Origin: CAVQOB01 sp963714325
GTDB lineage: Bacteria > Pseudomonadota > Alphaproteobacteria > Rhizobiales > Hyphomicrobiaceae
DNA length: 64,000 bases
Assembly (NCBI GenBank): GCA_963714325.1
Contig: CAVQOB010000008.1
Coordinates: forward strand, 620,001-684,000
Direction: 5' to 3'
How positions within the stretch are numbered: position 1 is the first letter of the stretch; every line of letters begins with the position of its first letter. Under the pieces are notes generated by a model. It did no database searches. It was not told the DNA's origin and worked only from the letters and a program-made list of their open reading frames with translations. The position numbers and the translations under genes were made by a program. Shown piece after piece: positions 17,420 through 27,842 of the stretch.

Positions 17420-18406
17420 ATGTCGCATCTCAGGAATAGTGCGCTGGCCCTGTTCGCTTCAGCAGCACTTCTCGCCATCGGCGAGCCGGCCCTTGCGCAG
17501 ACAAAGTGGAACCTTCCAGCCGCCTATCCGGACACGAACTATCATTCGGAAAACCTGGTCCAGTTTGCCAAGGACGTTGAAGCTGCAACCGGCGGTAAAT
17601 TGAAAATCACGGTCCATGCCGGCGCTTCGCTGTTCAAGGCTCCCGAAATCAAGCGCGCCGTCCAAACCGGTCAGGCGCAGATCGGCGAAGTCCTCCTGTC
17701 GATCCACGAGAACGAAGACCCGCTCTACGGTCTCGACGTCGTACCGTTCCTCGCCACCAGCTTCAGCGAGTCGCGCAAGCTTTGGGATATCTCCCGCCCA
17801 GCCATTGAAAAGAAGCTCGCCGCCCAAGGACTGATGGTGCTGATGGCGGTTCCGTGGGGCCCCCAAGGTATCTACGCCAAGCAGGACCTGAACAAGGTCG
17901 AGGACATGAAGGGTCTGAAGTTCCGCTCCTACAATGTCGGCACCAGCCGCATCGCCGAACTCGCCGGCGCCCAGCCAGTGACCATCCAGGCGGCGGAACT
18001 GCCGCAAGCTCTCGCCACCGGCGTCGTCAACTCGTTCATATCGTCGGGGTCGACAGGTTATGACTCGAAAGTCTGGGAAACGTTGACCCACTGGTACGAC
18101 ACGCAGGCGTGGATCCCGAAGAATATCACGTTCGTCAACAAGGCACTCTTCGAAGTCCTGCCGAAGGAAAGTCAGGCAGCGCTGCTGAAGGTCGCCAAGG
18201 AAGCCGAAGATCGCGGTTGGAAGATCGCCGAAGAAAAGGCCGAGTGGTACAAGACCGAGTTGAAGGAGAAGGGCATGAAGATCTTGCCGCCTTCACCGGA
18301 GTTCGCCGCTGGCCTCAAGAAGTACGGTGCCGACCTGACCGCCAACTGGCTGAAGAAGGCCGGCGTCGAAGGCCAGGGCGTGGTTGACGCCTACAACAAG
18401 AAATAA
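17420..18406 (+). CDS. TRAP transporter substrate-binding protein (DctP type)
   Basis: This periplasmic solute-binding protein feeds the DctQM permease. The protein has 328 residues starting at the ATG at 17420, after GGGAGGA. The signal peptide (about 1-26) ends ALAQ, followed by TKWNLPAAYPDTNYHSENL. The DctP family strand GLKFRSYNVGTSRIAELAG is where the conserved carboxylate-binding arginine is expected. A strong terminator-like hairpin follows. The ligand is unknown. Confidence 0.93.
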   Translation: MSHLRNSALALFASAALLAIGEPALAQTKWNLPAAYPDTNYHSENLVQFAKDVEAATGGKLKITVHAGASLFKAPEIKRAVQTGQAQIGEVLLSIHENEDPLYGLDVVPFLATSFSESRKLWDISRPAIEKKLAAQGLMVLMAVPWGPQGIYAKQDLNKVEDMKGLKFRSYNVGTSRIAELAGAQPVTIQAAELPQALATGVVNSFISSGSTGYDSKVWETLTHWYDTQAWIPKNITFVNKALFEVLPKESQAALLKVAKEAEDRGWKIAEEKAEWYKTELKEKGMKILPPSPEFAAGLKKYGADLTANWLKKAGVEGQGVVDAYNKK

Positions 18407-18433
18407 TCCACCTCGACAAGTCCATCAAAACAC

Positions 18434-18463
18434 AAACACCCGCGATCCCGATCGCGGGTGTTT
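18434..18463 (+). terminator. Hairpin terminator after dctP
   Basis: AAACACCCGCGATC and GATCGCGGGTGTTT form a perfect 14-bp stem with a two-base loop, 28 bp after the dctP stop. Only a short T-rich run follows (TTTCGCATTTGCTT), so termination is likely rather than certain. It lies between dctP and the convergent DUF2147 gene and could serve both. Confidence 0.8.
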
Positions 18464-18549
18464 CGCATTTGCTTCTGATACCGGTCAATGAAATGATCGG
18501 CCGGTATGCTCCGAACGCGACCGGCCGGTATCCGCGCGCTGATCTACAA

Positions 18550-18927
18550 TCAATTCTTGGTCCAGGTCTCGCCCTTGCAGACGAGGCCGCCGAGCACACA
18601 GCCCTTGAGGTTCAGCGCCTTGGGGCCCTCGAGCGTCACAACGCCGTTGTAGGTCTGGCCATCCTCGGTGTTGAGCAGCGAACCCTTCCAGGTGTTGTCG
18701 CCGCTCTTGTCCGCGCCCGACATGATCACCTTACCGACATCACCCTTCTTGCTCGCGTCCTTGACCGCGGTGATTTTGGCGCAGAGTTTGCCGCCGCAAT
18801 CGTAGAAGTTGACCTGCGTTCCGGTCGAGGGGCGAGTCCAGGTTCCGGTCGGGCTGGATTGCGCGAATGCCGCCGACGAGAGGCCGAATGCAGCGACTGC
18901 GAGAGCCGCGAATTTCAAATGATGCAT
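18550..18927 (-). CDS. DUF2147 family secreted protein
   Basis: The protein has 125 residues with a clear signal peptide (MHHLKFAALAVAAFGLSSAA, cleavage after AFA). The mature part follows the DUF2147 pattern: GTWTRPSTGTQVNFYDCGGK, LCAKI, then GCVLGGLVCKGETW near the end. GGAGG lies upstream of the start. These small periplasmic beta-rich proteins have no settled function. It stands alone, convergent with dctP. Confidence 0.88.
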   Translation of the reverse strand: MHHLKFAALAVAAFGLSSAAFAQSSPTGTWTRPSTGTQVNFYDCGGKLCAKITAVKDASKKGDVGKVIMSGADKSGDNTWKGSLLNTEDGQTYNGVVTLEGPKALNLKGCVLGGLVCKGETWTKN

Positions 18928-19076
18928 GCCTAATTCCTCCAGGATGTTGCTGAATTCATCCGATCGTTACAATGCCGGATGGCGCGAGTTTACGGCGACA
19001 GCAGTGCGCTGTCACGGCCCCCACTTATGCCACGATTGTGGACAGCTGACGGCCGATCATTGCACACATGTGCCGG

Positions 19077-19685
19077 TCAAACCCGCACCTCGTAGCCGAA
19101 TTCGGCTGACGAGGCGGCAAGCCAGGTCCAGAAACTCGTCGCAAAACTCTGCGCCACCAGGATCTCGAACACCGGCGCATCGTCGATGCAGGCGATCTGC
19201 AAACCGATGTGGCCCGCGACCGTCTGCGCGACGTGCCCAACGCCAAACACCGAAGCGTCGAGATCGATCGGCACACCCTTGGCCAGCGCATCCCGGGCGC
19301 TGGGGCCGCCGACATGCAGGACAATGCGGCTGTCGGTTTGATCCGTGACGCAAGCAACACCATCGAGCGTCCGTCGCAACGTCGCCGCGAACGCGCCGCT
19401 CGCCGCCTGCTCACCGCTCGCATTCCATTGCCCAGGACTAATCCCGGCGACAGTGATTCGCGCCGACGCAACGCGTCGCGGCCCATCCATGGCATTGACG
19501 CCATAGGTGCGGCTCAGTGCGGCCAAGACGTCGGCCGTGCGGCCACGGCGCGCGATGATCGTCGCCAGCGCAATATGAGCCTGTTCAACGACGACGACGC
19601 CCGGTGCGCCCTCCAAGCGGCCATGCCGGCCGGGCGTTGCAACACCAGCGAGCGCCGAACGCATGTGTAAGGTTGTGTCACTCAT
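19077..19685 (-). CDS. soxG: Sarcosine oxidase gamma subunit
   Basis: SoxG is the small subunit of heterotetrameric sarcosine oxidase, which converts sarcosine to glycine and, with tetrahydrofolate, methylene-THF. The protein has 202 residues from MSDTTLHMRSAL. Family features are RVASARITVAGISPGQWN, LRRTLDGVACVTDQTDSRIV and the C-terminal FWTWLAASSAEFGYEV. The start overlaps the soxA stop by eight bases. It is the last gene of the soxBDAG operon. Confidence 0.92.
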   Translation of the reverse strand: MSDTTLHMRSALAGVATPGRHGRLEGAPGVVVVEQAHIALATIIARRGRTADVLAALSRTYGVNAMDGPRRVASARITVAGISPGQWNASGEQAASGAFAATLRRTLDGVACVTDQTDSRIVLHVGGPSARDALAKGVPIDLDASVFGVGHVAQTVAGHIGLQIACIDDAPVFEILVAQSFATSFWTWLAASSAEFGYEVRV

Positions 19686-22664
19686 GCAACCGCTTCCCCT
19701 CAGGGTCATAGAAGACGGGATCGCAGATCTCGACCTCAACGTCGAACCCGCGCAACAGGTCGACGGCGCGCATGCGCTCGCCGATCCGCGAACGGCCGCC
19801 GTTGATCAGCCCCAGCCCGATCCAATGCTCCAGCGTCGGCGAATAGGTGGCCGACGTCACGTAGCCTTGTTCGTGTTCGGCGATCGATGGCTTGTCGGTC
19901 GGAATGAGGTGGCCACCAGCACGCAGCCGTTCTGTCCGATCAACCGGCTTCAATCCGACGAGCCCCCAACGGTCCGCAGCGACCAGCGCCGGCCGCTGGC
20001 TCATGACCCGGCCGATGTAGTCCTTCTTGGCTGACATCATTTTCGCCAGCCCCAGATCGCGTGCCGTCGTCGTACCGTAGAGTTCGCTTCCAGCGACGTG
20101 GCCCTTCTCGATCCGCATCGCGTTGAGCGTTTCAAGGCCGTACGGCGTGACGCCGAATGCCCGCCCTGCTTCCATGATCGCCCGGATGGTGGCATCGCCG
20201 TATCGTGCAGGAACGGCGATTTCGTAGGCCAGTTCCCCCGAGAACGAGATCCGGAACAGCCGCGCCGGCAATCCGCCCGCAATCGACAGCTCGCGCGCCG
20301 CCATGTAAGGGAACGCCGCGTTGGATATATCGTGCTGGCGGTCGATCAGCGCTTGCAACAGTTCGCGCGACTTGGGCCCTGCGATCGAGAACTGCGCCCA
20401 TTGCTCGCTGACCGATACCATCTGCACATCGAGCGCCGGCCACAAGCACTGGTGGCAGAATTCCATGTGCTGCATGACTTTGACGGCATGGGCGGTGGTC
20501 GTCGTCATCAGGAAATGATCCTGGCCCAGCCGCGACGTCGTGCCGTCATCCATCACGAACCCATCTTCGCGCAGCATGAGCCCATAGCGCGCCTTGCCGA
20601 TGGCGAGTGTCGAGAACGTATTGCAATAGAGCCGATCGAGGAACTGGGCCGCATCGGGTCCCTGGATGTCGATCTTGCCGAGCGTCGACACATCACATAC
20701 ACCCACCGACGACCGTGTCGCCCTGGTCTCGCGGACAACGCTCTGAAGCCAGTCCGTCTCCCCGGCAATCGGAAACCACGCAGCCCGCAACCAGGCACCG
20801 GCTTCCATGAACACAGCGCCCTGCTCTGTCGCCCACGTATGCCCGGTTGTCAGTCGCGTCGGCCGGAAATCCTTGCCGCGATGGTGGCCGGCGAGCGCGC
20901 CGAACGACACCGGCACGTAGGGCGGGCGATAGACCGTCGTTCCGACTTCAGCGATCGGCAGGCCCCGCGCCTCCGCGAGGATGGCAAGCCCATTGACGTT
21001 TGCCGTCTTGCCCTGATCGGTCGCCATGCCGAGCGTCGTGTAGCGCTTGGCCAGTTCAACCGAGCGATAGCCTTCCTGCGCCGCGAGTTTGATGTCCTTG
21101 ACCGTGACGTCGTTCTGAAAATCGACGAATGCCGTGGCTTGGCGACTGGCCACGTGCCAGAGCGGCGTGATGGCGGACGGCTCGTCATCGGCGCGCGGCA
21201 ACGTCTGCGCCCGCGCGGCAAACCCGCAATCCGTCGCGCCCGTGCGCCCGGCCTCGACACCAGCCGCAAGGCAGCGCGCCAATGTCAAATCGCCGTTTGC
21301 AGCGCCGGCCACGACCATGCCTGGCGGCAACCGATCCGGCACGAACGCCGCTATCGCCTCATGCCAGCGCGGTCGCGACCCGAGATGACACGTCAGATTG
21401 ACCGCTGGCGACCACCCCCCGGACATCGCCAGTGCGTCGCAATCCAGCTCGATCAGCCGCTTGCTGCTGTCACGCACGGTAATCCCGTTGACCCGTGTGC
21501 CGCCTTCCGTCGCGACGACGCTGGCGCCGAAGAATGTGCGGGTGCCACTCCCGATCAGCGGCGCTGCCAGCGTGCGCGCAACGTCCGCACGACTATCGAT
21601 CACCGCCTCGACAGTGATCCCGGCCGCCGCGGCGTCCCGTGCCGTCCGCCAGCCATCGTCGCAACAGGTGAAAATCGCGATGCTCCGCCCAGGCGCCACC
21701 GCAAATCGATTGAGATACGTCCGCACCGCGCCAGCCAGCATGATCCCCGGCCGATCATTGTCACCGAACACCAGCGGCCGCTCGATCGCACCCGCCGCCA
21801 GGATGGCGCGCTTGGCGACGATGCGCCACAAGCGTTGCCGCGGCTGATGCTCGGGCGGCACCGCGACATGATCATTGACACGCTCGATCGCGCCGTACGT
21901 CCCGCCATCGTAGACACCGTAGATAGCGGTGCGCTTCATGATGCGCACGCTTGGCAGGCCGGCGAGTTCGGCTTCAGCGGCGCCGACCCAGGCCTGCGCC
22001 GGCATACCGGCAACCTCGTGCTGCTCAGACAACAGCCGGCCGCCCAATGCGAAATCGTCCTCGGCAAGAATGACGCGAGCGCCTGTCCGCCCCGCTGCCA
22101 GCGCCGCCATCAGCCCCGCCGGGCCGGATCCGATCACCAGCACATCGCAATGCGCGAACGCCTTCTCGTAATGGTCGGGGTCGTCAGCATCAGCAGCGCG
22201 GCCAAGTCCAGCCGCGCGGCGGATCAGCGGCTCGTACAATTTTTCCCACAGCGCCGCCGGCCACATGAATGTCTTGTAGTAAAATCCGGCCGAAAGTAGT
22301 GGCGCGACCAGCGGTTGACCGCCAGCACATCGAAGGTGAGCGACGGCCAGCGGTTCTGGCTGGTCGCTGCGAGCCCATCAAAGAGTTCAGTCGTCGTCGC
22401 CCGCGTATTGGGCTCGCGCCTGGCGCCGCTACGCAATTCGACAAGTGCGTTCGGCTCCTCGGATCCGGCCGTCAGAATGCCGCGCGGACGATGATACTTG
22501 AACGAGCGGCCAACGAGGTGTTGCCCATTCGCGATCAACGCCGACGCGAGCGTATCACCGGCAAGCCCGCCGAACGTGCGGCCGTCGAACTGGAACACCA
22601 GCGGGCGCGCGCGATCGACCAGTCCGCCATGGGCGAAGCGATGCGACTGAAGTGCAATGGCCAT
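19678..22664 (-). CDS. soxA: Sarcosine oxidase alpha subunit, one frameshift near 22,313
   Basis: SoxA binds NAD and tetrahydrofolate and carries the aminomethyltransferase-like domain. The predicted chain is about 995 residues, normal for the family. The N-terminal piece (22,664 to about 22,313) includes the ferredoxin-like Sox domain with GRTFGGLAGDTLASALIANG and KYHRPRG. After one missing base the frame continues with AGFYYKTFMWPAALWEKLYE, the FAD motif VLVIGSGPAGLMAAL, and the GcvT-like C-terminal half (LGKIDIQGPDAAQFLDRLY; SGELAYEIAVPARYG). The single shift in an otherwise perfect gene suggests a sequence error. Confidence 0.94.
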
Positions 22665-22954
22665 CAGCGGCTGCCTCCCGCTGGCCCGCTCGCCAGCGCG
22701 ACGTCGCGCGCCACTTCAACGCCCTGAACCTCATGCGTCCGCGTATCGCGCGCAACAATCAACCATTGCCGGCACCCGCCCTGATGATACCAGAGTTCAC
22801 GATGCCGCCCGGCCGGATTGGCGCGCAGGTAGACGTAGGGATAGAACGCCGTCTCTCTCGCCTCGGTCGGCCGCGCCATCAGCGCATCGGCATCGCCAAG
22901 GATCGCGAACTCATCATTCGATCGCGGTCCGCAATAAGGGCAGGCTATGCGCAT
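22664..22954 (-). CDS. soxD: Sarcosine oxidase delta subunit
   Basis: SoxD is the small zinc-binding subunit of the heterotetramer. The protein has 96 residues beginning MRIACPYCGPRSNDEF, the usual N-terminal zinc ligands, with YLRANPAGRHRELWYHQGGC and RQWLIVARDTRTHEV later. Its end overlaps the soxA start by one base, so translation is probably coupled. Confidence 0.95.
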   Translation of the reverse strand: MRIACPYCGPRSNDEFAILGDADALMARPTEARETAFYPYVYLRANPAGRHRELWYHQGGCRQWLIVARDTRTHEVQGVEVARDVALASGPAGGSR

Positions 22955-23018
22955 GTTGGTCTCGTCATGTCCATCGCGATGCTGATTAGTAGAGTCAGGA
23001 ACATTATCCCCTCGTCAA

Positions 23019-24269
23019 TCAATGCAAATTCGGTTGCGCGCCAGCGCCCTTTTCGTCGATCAGGTGGCCGGTTTCGAACCGATTGAGTTTGAAGGCGGCA
23101 GCAACGGCATGCGGCTCGTCCCGCGCGATCAGATGGGCAAAGCACCAGCCCGAAGCCGGAGTTGCCTTGAACCCGCCGTAACACCAGCCGCAATTGAGGT
23201 AGAGGCCCTCGATCGGCGTCCGGTCGATGATCGGGGAACCATCCATGCTCATGTCCATGATCCCGCCCCACTGCCGCAGCATGCGCAACCGGCCAAGCCC
23301 CGGCCAGATCGCCATGCCGCTCTCGAAAACATCCTCGACGGTGTAGAGGTTGCCGCGCTGTGCGTAGGTATTGTAGCCATCGATGTCGCCGCCGAAGACG
23401 AGGCCGCCCTTGTCCGATTGGCTGATGTAGAAATGTCCGGCGCCAAACGTGATCACTTGGTCAATCAGCGGCTTCAAGCCTTCCGAGACGAACGCCTGCA
23501 GCACATGGCTCTCAATCGGCAGCATCAACCCGGCCATCGCCGCGACTCGCGAAGAATTGCCCGCACATGCGAGGCCGATTTTTTTCGCTCGTATCACCCC
23601 GCGGGTCGTCTCGACCGCGACCGCGTGGCCATTCTCAACCCTGATGCCGGTGACCTCGGTATTCTGCAGGATGTCGACGCCGCGCGTATCCGCGCCACGC
23701 GCGAAGCCCCATGCAACGGCGTCATGCCGCACCGTCCCGCCTCGCCGCTGCAGCAATCCGCCCTGAATCGGAAACCGGCCGTTCTCATAGTCGAGGAATG
23801 GGGCCACGGCACGCACCTGCTCCTTGTCGAGCAGCTCCGCATCGATCCCGAGCAAGCGCATCGCATTGCCGCGCCGCACATAGGCGTCGCGCTGCGAGTC
23901 CGTGTGATAGAGGTTGATCACACCGCGTTGGCTGACCATGGCGTTGAAATTAAAATCCTGCTCGAGCCCTTCCCAGAGCTTCAAGGAGTGCTCGTAGAAC
24001 GGCGTGTTGCCCGGCAGCAGGTAGTTCGAGCGGATGATGGTCGTGTTGCGGCCGACGTTGCCGGAACCGATGTGCCCCTTCTCGACAACGGCAATGTTGG
24101 TCATGCCATGGTTGCGGGCGAGATAGTACGCGGTCGCCAGGCCATGCCCGCCGCCACCGACGATGATCGCGTCATAGTCGGCTTTGGGTTCCGGATCCCG
24201 CCACGCCGGCGTCCATCCGGAATGGCCGCGCAGCGTCTCCCGCAGCAGCGAGGCAATCGAATACTTCAT
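23019..24269 (-). CDS. soxB: Sarcosine oxidase beta subunit
   Basis: SoxB holds the covalent FMN and non-covalent FAD and catalyses sarcosine oxidation. The protein has 416 residues of normal length, including AIIVGGGGHGLATAYYLARN (dinucleotide-binding motif), GHIGSGNVGRNTTIIRSNY and the C-terminal LNCGWCYGGFKATPASGW. It is the first gene of the soxBDAG operon. No folate-linked gene (glyA, purU, folD) accompanies it within the window. Confidence 0.95.
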   Translation of the reverse strand: MKYSIASLLRETLRGHSGWTPAWRDPEPKADYDAIIVGGGGHGLATAYYLARNHGMTNIAVVEKGHIGSGNVGRNTTIIRSNYLLPGNTPFYEHSLKLWEGLEQDFNFNAMVSQRGVINLYHTDSQRDAYVRRGNAMRLLGIDAELLDKEQVRAVAPFLDYENGRFPIQGGLLQRRGGTVRHDAVAWGFARGADTRGVDILQNTEVTGIRVENGHAVAVETTRGVIRAKKIGLACAGNSSRVAAMAGLMLPIESHVLQAFVSEGLKPLIDQVITFGAGHFYISQSDKGGLVFGGDIDGYNTYAQRGNLYTVEDVFESGMAIWPGLGRLRMLRQWGGIMDMSMDGSPIIDRTPIEGLYLNCGWCYGGFKATPASGWCFAHLIARDEPHAVAAAFKLNRFETGHLIDEKGAGAQPNLH

Positions 24270-24475
24270 ATCGTGCGTTTTCCCCTGGCAGCCCTGGCCG
24301 GGCTACCTCACGCCGCAACGTCGACCGGTTCCCTGGGGCGCGTCAAGGGTCTGATCTTACGCCCCTGTATTGCTGGAGTGCTTGCCGGGGACAAGCATGC
24401 CCTCGGACATGATCCGAGGGTCTGAGCGGCTTTCCCGAAAGAAGTACGACCAAACAAAGCCCTCGGCAGCGACGG

Positions 24476-26581
24476 TCACCCCACAGCATTCTGCTCGCCA
24501 CGGACCGCGTTGAGGCTGGCGCCACTCTGGCTCCGCTCTGGCTTGATCTCCGGATCGTTCGCAAGGTGCTCTGGCGGCAATTTCGTGGTTCGCACCGCGC
24601 CCAACTCCAACCAATGCTGGTTCCAACGCGTCAAACGCAACTTCTCCTTGAACTCCAAAATCTTCTCGAATTCTCCATCTCGGAGTGAATTGGTGTCGCG
24701 CAGCCTGATCACTTTGGCGTCGATCGTATCGCGCTTGCGGTCCAGTTCGTCATTGAGATCGAACAAGCTTTGCGGCGCGTAGGCCGGATGCGAGCGGGTC
24801 ATCCGCTCGAACACCAACTCGGCAATCACGGCATGTAAGGGCATTTTGCGCGCAAAGTATCCGTAGATCATGCTCGTCACCTGACGAACTTGTCCCAAGG
24901 CATCCGGCTGGAGGACGACCGCGTCAGTGTACGCAGCAGCATTGACGGTCTGGCCATTCAAAGCGCTCAGGTAAAGTCCCCACGCTTCATCGCCCGGTTT
25001 CGAACTATCGTCGATGGCATAACCGCTTGACACCAACCGCAACAGGAAGTCCAGCGTGACGTCGGAGAGTTTGTCGGTGGCCCAGCTGCCGCCAACATTC
25101 GAATGATCGCCGCTGAACCAAACCTCGATGATCCGCTCAGGCGTCAACGGGTCCGGATCCATCAGGTTCGGAACGAAACTATCGCGCATTTCGTCAAGTG
25201 CGACCATGTGATAGGCCTGCTCGACATTGTCGGCGATGGCGAGGTCCTTGAAGGCGTTGATCTTGCCGAAATCAATTCCAGCGATGGTTTTGGCGACGCC
25301 GAACGCGCCGACCGTGTCCCAGCAACCGAGCACGCTGACCGGCACGTCGTGTTGCTTGCTGGCTGATTTCCAGACGACCCAGTGGCGGCCAAGCAGACGC
25401 AAGGTCCACAGGCGCTTCGGCGCGCCGCGTTGATCAATCATTCGGGCGAGCAGACGGGCGATAGCAGCACCACGGCTGAAGCCGAAGATGAAAATGCGAT
25501 CACCGGGCCGATAGACCCGAATGACATCGAGATAAGCGCGATCGACAATACTGGCTGCGCCGAGCCCGGTTGCCGAGCCCAGCACATCGAGGATCGGGCT
25601 GTTCTCGATCGTGTTGCCAACGCCGCTGTAGTAGAAGGCGATCTGCTTGTCCTGGTAACGTTTGGACAATGTAGCATCAAAGCGCCCACCGGGCGGCACG
25701 AGCGCGTTAAGCAGTGCTCCCTTGGACTTGTCTTGTTTAAGCATGCCAAAGAGTTTCAGCACGTTGGTCTGCGTGGTGCGGCCCATCTCCGTCTGCCCGG
25801 TCGTCTGGCCGGTGCCGTCGAGGCAAACAACGATGTTCTTGCGCGTGTCGCTGCTCCACACATCCGATTGCTTCAAGAGGAAGTAGAGCGACGGAATGAC
25901 GAGCAGGACGAATTCCAACTTGTACCACTTGCTCGATAGCGAACTCCATACCCAGGCCGGCCAATCGTTGATGCAGGCAGCTACAAGGACGAGCAGTGCG
26001 GCCGCCAACAGGCCGTTGTAGAGATATGTCGGCAGCAAGCGCTGACCGCTGACGTGGCGGCGCAATCGAAAGGCGAGCACAAAGAGGATCAGCTGCGTCA
26101 GAATAAAATTGAGGACCCCCTCGGAAAACCGCTCGTTGCTCGGGATGTCGGTCCCTGGGACCTTGCCGAACCATCCACTCGCATTAATCGAATACAGAAT
26201 GACGAACGCGAACAGAAAATAGCGCCAGAAGCTGCGCCGATAGATCAAACCGGCAACGCCGGGAACAGCTGCAAAAAGTGCGATGACGCTGAAAGCGTAG
26301 GCTTGTGCGCTGACGATCTTCACGGCATTGCCGCCAAAACTGTCGAAGGCATTTTTCGCCAGCACCCGGATGGCGTTCAAGAACTTTTCGACCGTCTCTT
26401 GCTTGGCGATAGCGGTGTCATCGAAGGCTGCCCAGGTCAACCCTTCCAGTTGCCTGATGAACAAAAGTGTCACCAACAGCAGCAAAAACAATGGAATGAT
26501 CCGTGATCCCTTCTTAATCGCCAATTGAAGCTGCGCGACATTCTGGACGTTCGCGGCACCTTGAAGAGGTTCAACAGTCAT
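24476..26581 (-). CDS. Membrane-anchored DUF2235 alpha/beta-hydrolase
   Basis: The protein has 701 residues. The first 230 or so carry several hydrophobic helices (IIPLFLLLLVTLLFI, SVIALFAAVPGVAGLIY, LILFVLAFRL, LLAAALLVLVA, FVLLVIPSLYFLL). A cytosolic or periplasmic DUF2235 domain begins with KNIVVCLDGTGQTTG and contains the nucleophile elbow GFSRGAAIARLLA and DTVGAFG; a later GDHSNVGG may hold the catalytic histidine. DUF2235 occurs in phospholipase-like enzymes, including some type VI effectors, but no vgrG or immunity gene is nearby. The membrane part suggests a resident enzyme. It stands alone. Confidence 0.87.
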   Translation of the reverse strand: MTVEPLQGAANVQNVAQLQLAIKKGSRIIPLFLLLLVTLLFIRQLEGLTWAAFDDTAIAKQETVEKFLNAIRVLAKNAFDSFGGNAVKIVSAQAYAFSVIALFAAVPGVAGLIYRRSFWRYFLFAFVILYSINASGWFGKVPGTDIPSNERFSEGVLNFILTQLILFVLAFRLRRHVSGQRLLPTYLYNGLLAAALLVLVAACINDWPAWVWSSLSSKWYKLEFVLLVIPSLYFLLKQSDVWSSDTRKNIVVCLDGTGQTTGQTEMGRTTQTNVLKLFGMLKQDKSKGALLNALVPPGGRFDATLSKRYQDKQIAFYYSGVGNTIENSPILDVLGSATGLGAASIVDRAYLDVIRVYRPGDRIFIFGFSRGAAIARLLARMIDQRGAPKRLWTLRLLGRHWVVWKSASKQHDVPVSVLGCWDTVGAFGVAKTIAGIDFGKINAFKDLAIADNVEQAYHMVALDEMRDSFVPNLMDPDPLTPERIIEVWFSGDHSNVGGSWATDKLSDVTLDFLLRLVSSGYAIDDSSKPGDEAWGLYLSALNGQTVNAAAYTDAVVLQPDALGQVRQVTSMIYGYFARKMPLHAVIAELVFERMTRSHPAYAPQSLFDLNDELDRKRDTIDAKVIRLRDTNSLRDGEFEKILEFKEKLRLTRWNQHWLELGAVRTTKLPPEHLANDPEIKPERSQSGASLNAVRGEQNAVG

Positions 26582-27008
26582 GGCGTTTCCTCCCGCTCAA
26601 TCATCAATTCGGCTCAACCGGATCGAGCCAATGAGCTCCGAAAAATCGGCAACGTTATTCAAATTCGCCCGCGGCGCGTGCGCTTAAGGCTCGGGGTGAG
26701 CTTACACTCAACGGGCTGTCGCGCGACAATGAATCTCGCCATTTTCGAGCGCCCGCTTCGTCATTTCATCGAGGTATCGTGATGCAATTGACGCCAGCCC
26801 ACAGAGCAAGCCAGAACCGATTGCCGGAACCGGTCGTATGAGTTGTTACGGACGATCACCGGTCTGAATATGGTGCTGCAGGGATGACTGGTCTTGCGGT
26901 GGCAGAACCGCTAAATCTGCTCACCTCGACTTCAGATGATCCGCGACGGGAGCACTGGCATGGGTAAGATGGACACGAATATTCGACTCTCTCTGGCAGA
27001 GTGCCGAA
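26582..27008. other. Intergenic stretch, nothing recognised apart from a possible dienelactone hydrolase leader
   Basis: This 427-bp gap separates the divergent DUF2235 and hydrolase genes and should hold both promoters. No convincing open frame, repeat or hairpin is seen. From 26,960 an ATG-led frame (MGKMDTNIRLSLAE) points at the hydrolase and would join it by a one-base shift near 27,003. Confidence 0.5.
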
Positions 27009-27842
27009 TTGACGCGGCGCAACCTCATTGCCGCCGGCGCAACCATGGGTGTCGTCAACGGCTTTGCCGCCTCCGTTCAGCCGGTCATGGCGCAAACCAT
27101 GATCATCACCGATCCAGCCGGCCTTGACGCTGGCATGATCGAAATCCCAACGGCATCGGGCCCCATCCCAGCCTACCGCGCCGTCCAAGCCGGACAGAAA
27201 TCGCGCCCCCTGGTCCTCGTCGTGCAGGAGATCTTTGGGCTGCACGAGCACATCAAGGACGTTTGCCGGCGGCTCGCCAAGCTCGGCTACGCGGCGATCG
27301 CTCCATCACTCTATCATCGCCAGGGCGACGTCACGAAGCTGGCCAGCTTCGACGAGATTCGCCCCATCGTCGCGACAGTCCCTGACGCGCAGGTCATGTC
27401 CGACCTCGACGCCGCCGTCGTCTGGGCAACCAAAGCCGGCATCGCCGATGCGAGCAGGGTCGGCATCACCGGCTTCTGTTGGGGCGGCCGTATCGTCTGG
27501 CTCTATGCCGCGCACAGTCCGAGCCTGAGAGCCGGTGTCGCCTGGTATGGCCGCGTCGTCGGCGACAAGACGGCGAACCAGCCGGCGCATCCGGTCGACC
27601 TCGCCGCCAGGATCAAGGCGCCGGTGCTTGGCCTCTATGGCGGTGAAGATACCGGCATTCCCATTGCGACCACCGAACAGCTGCAGGCAGCCCTCGGGCC
27701 CGGTAGCAAGTCGACATTCCACATCTATCCGGATGCGCCGCATGCCTTCTTCGCCGACTACCGGCCGTCATACCGCGAAGCCGCCGCCATCGACGCTTGG
27801 CAACGCATGTTCGTCTGGTTCAAACAGAACGGTGTCGTTTGA
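27009..27842 (+). CDS. Dienelactone hydrolase family protein with Tat-like signal
   Basis: The protein has 277 residues from TTG at 27009, starting (M)TRRNLIAAGATMGVVNGFAA, a twin-arginine-like export signal. The hydrolase core has the catalytic triad of the family: Cys in GFCWGGR, Asp in GGEDTGIP and His in DAPHAFF, plus VVQEIFGLHEHIKDVCRRLA near the front. The true N-terminus may be about 16 residues longer, starting at ATG 26960 and out of phase by one base. The stop overlaps the TTG start of the next gene. A role in lactone or ester hydrolysis is likely; the substrate is unknown. Confidence 0.88.
   Translation: MTRRNLIAAGATMGVVNGFAASVQPVMAQTMIITDPAGLDAGMIEIPTASGPIPAYRAVQAGQKSRPLVLVVQEIFGLHEHIKDVCRRLAKLGYAAIAPSLYHRQGDVTKLASFDEIRPIVATVPDAQVMSDLDAAVVWATKAGIADASRVGITGFCWGGRIVWLYAAHSPSLRAGVAWYGRVVGDKTANQPAHPVDLAARIKAPVLGLYGGEDTGIPIATTEQLQAALGPGSKSTFHIYPDAPHAFFADYRPSYREAAAIDAWQRMFVWFKQNGVV

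Noticed and set aside
20098..22299. Very long plus-strand frame (733 codons) opposite soxA
   Set aside because: It is an Arg/Pro-rich antisense shadow of a recognised GC-rich gene and contains no family sequence.
23022..24425. 467-codon plus-strand frame opposite soxB
   Set aside because: Antisense shadow of soxB; composition typical of the reverse complement of a high-GC coding region.
26525..26782. Plus-strand 85-codon frame overlapping the DUF2235 start
   Set aside because: It overlaps a confident gene on the other strand and has no family features.
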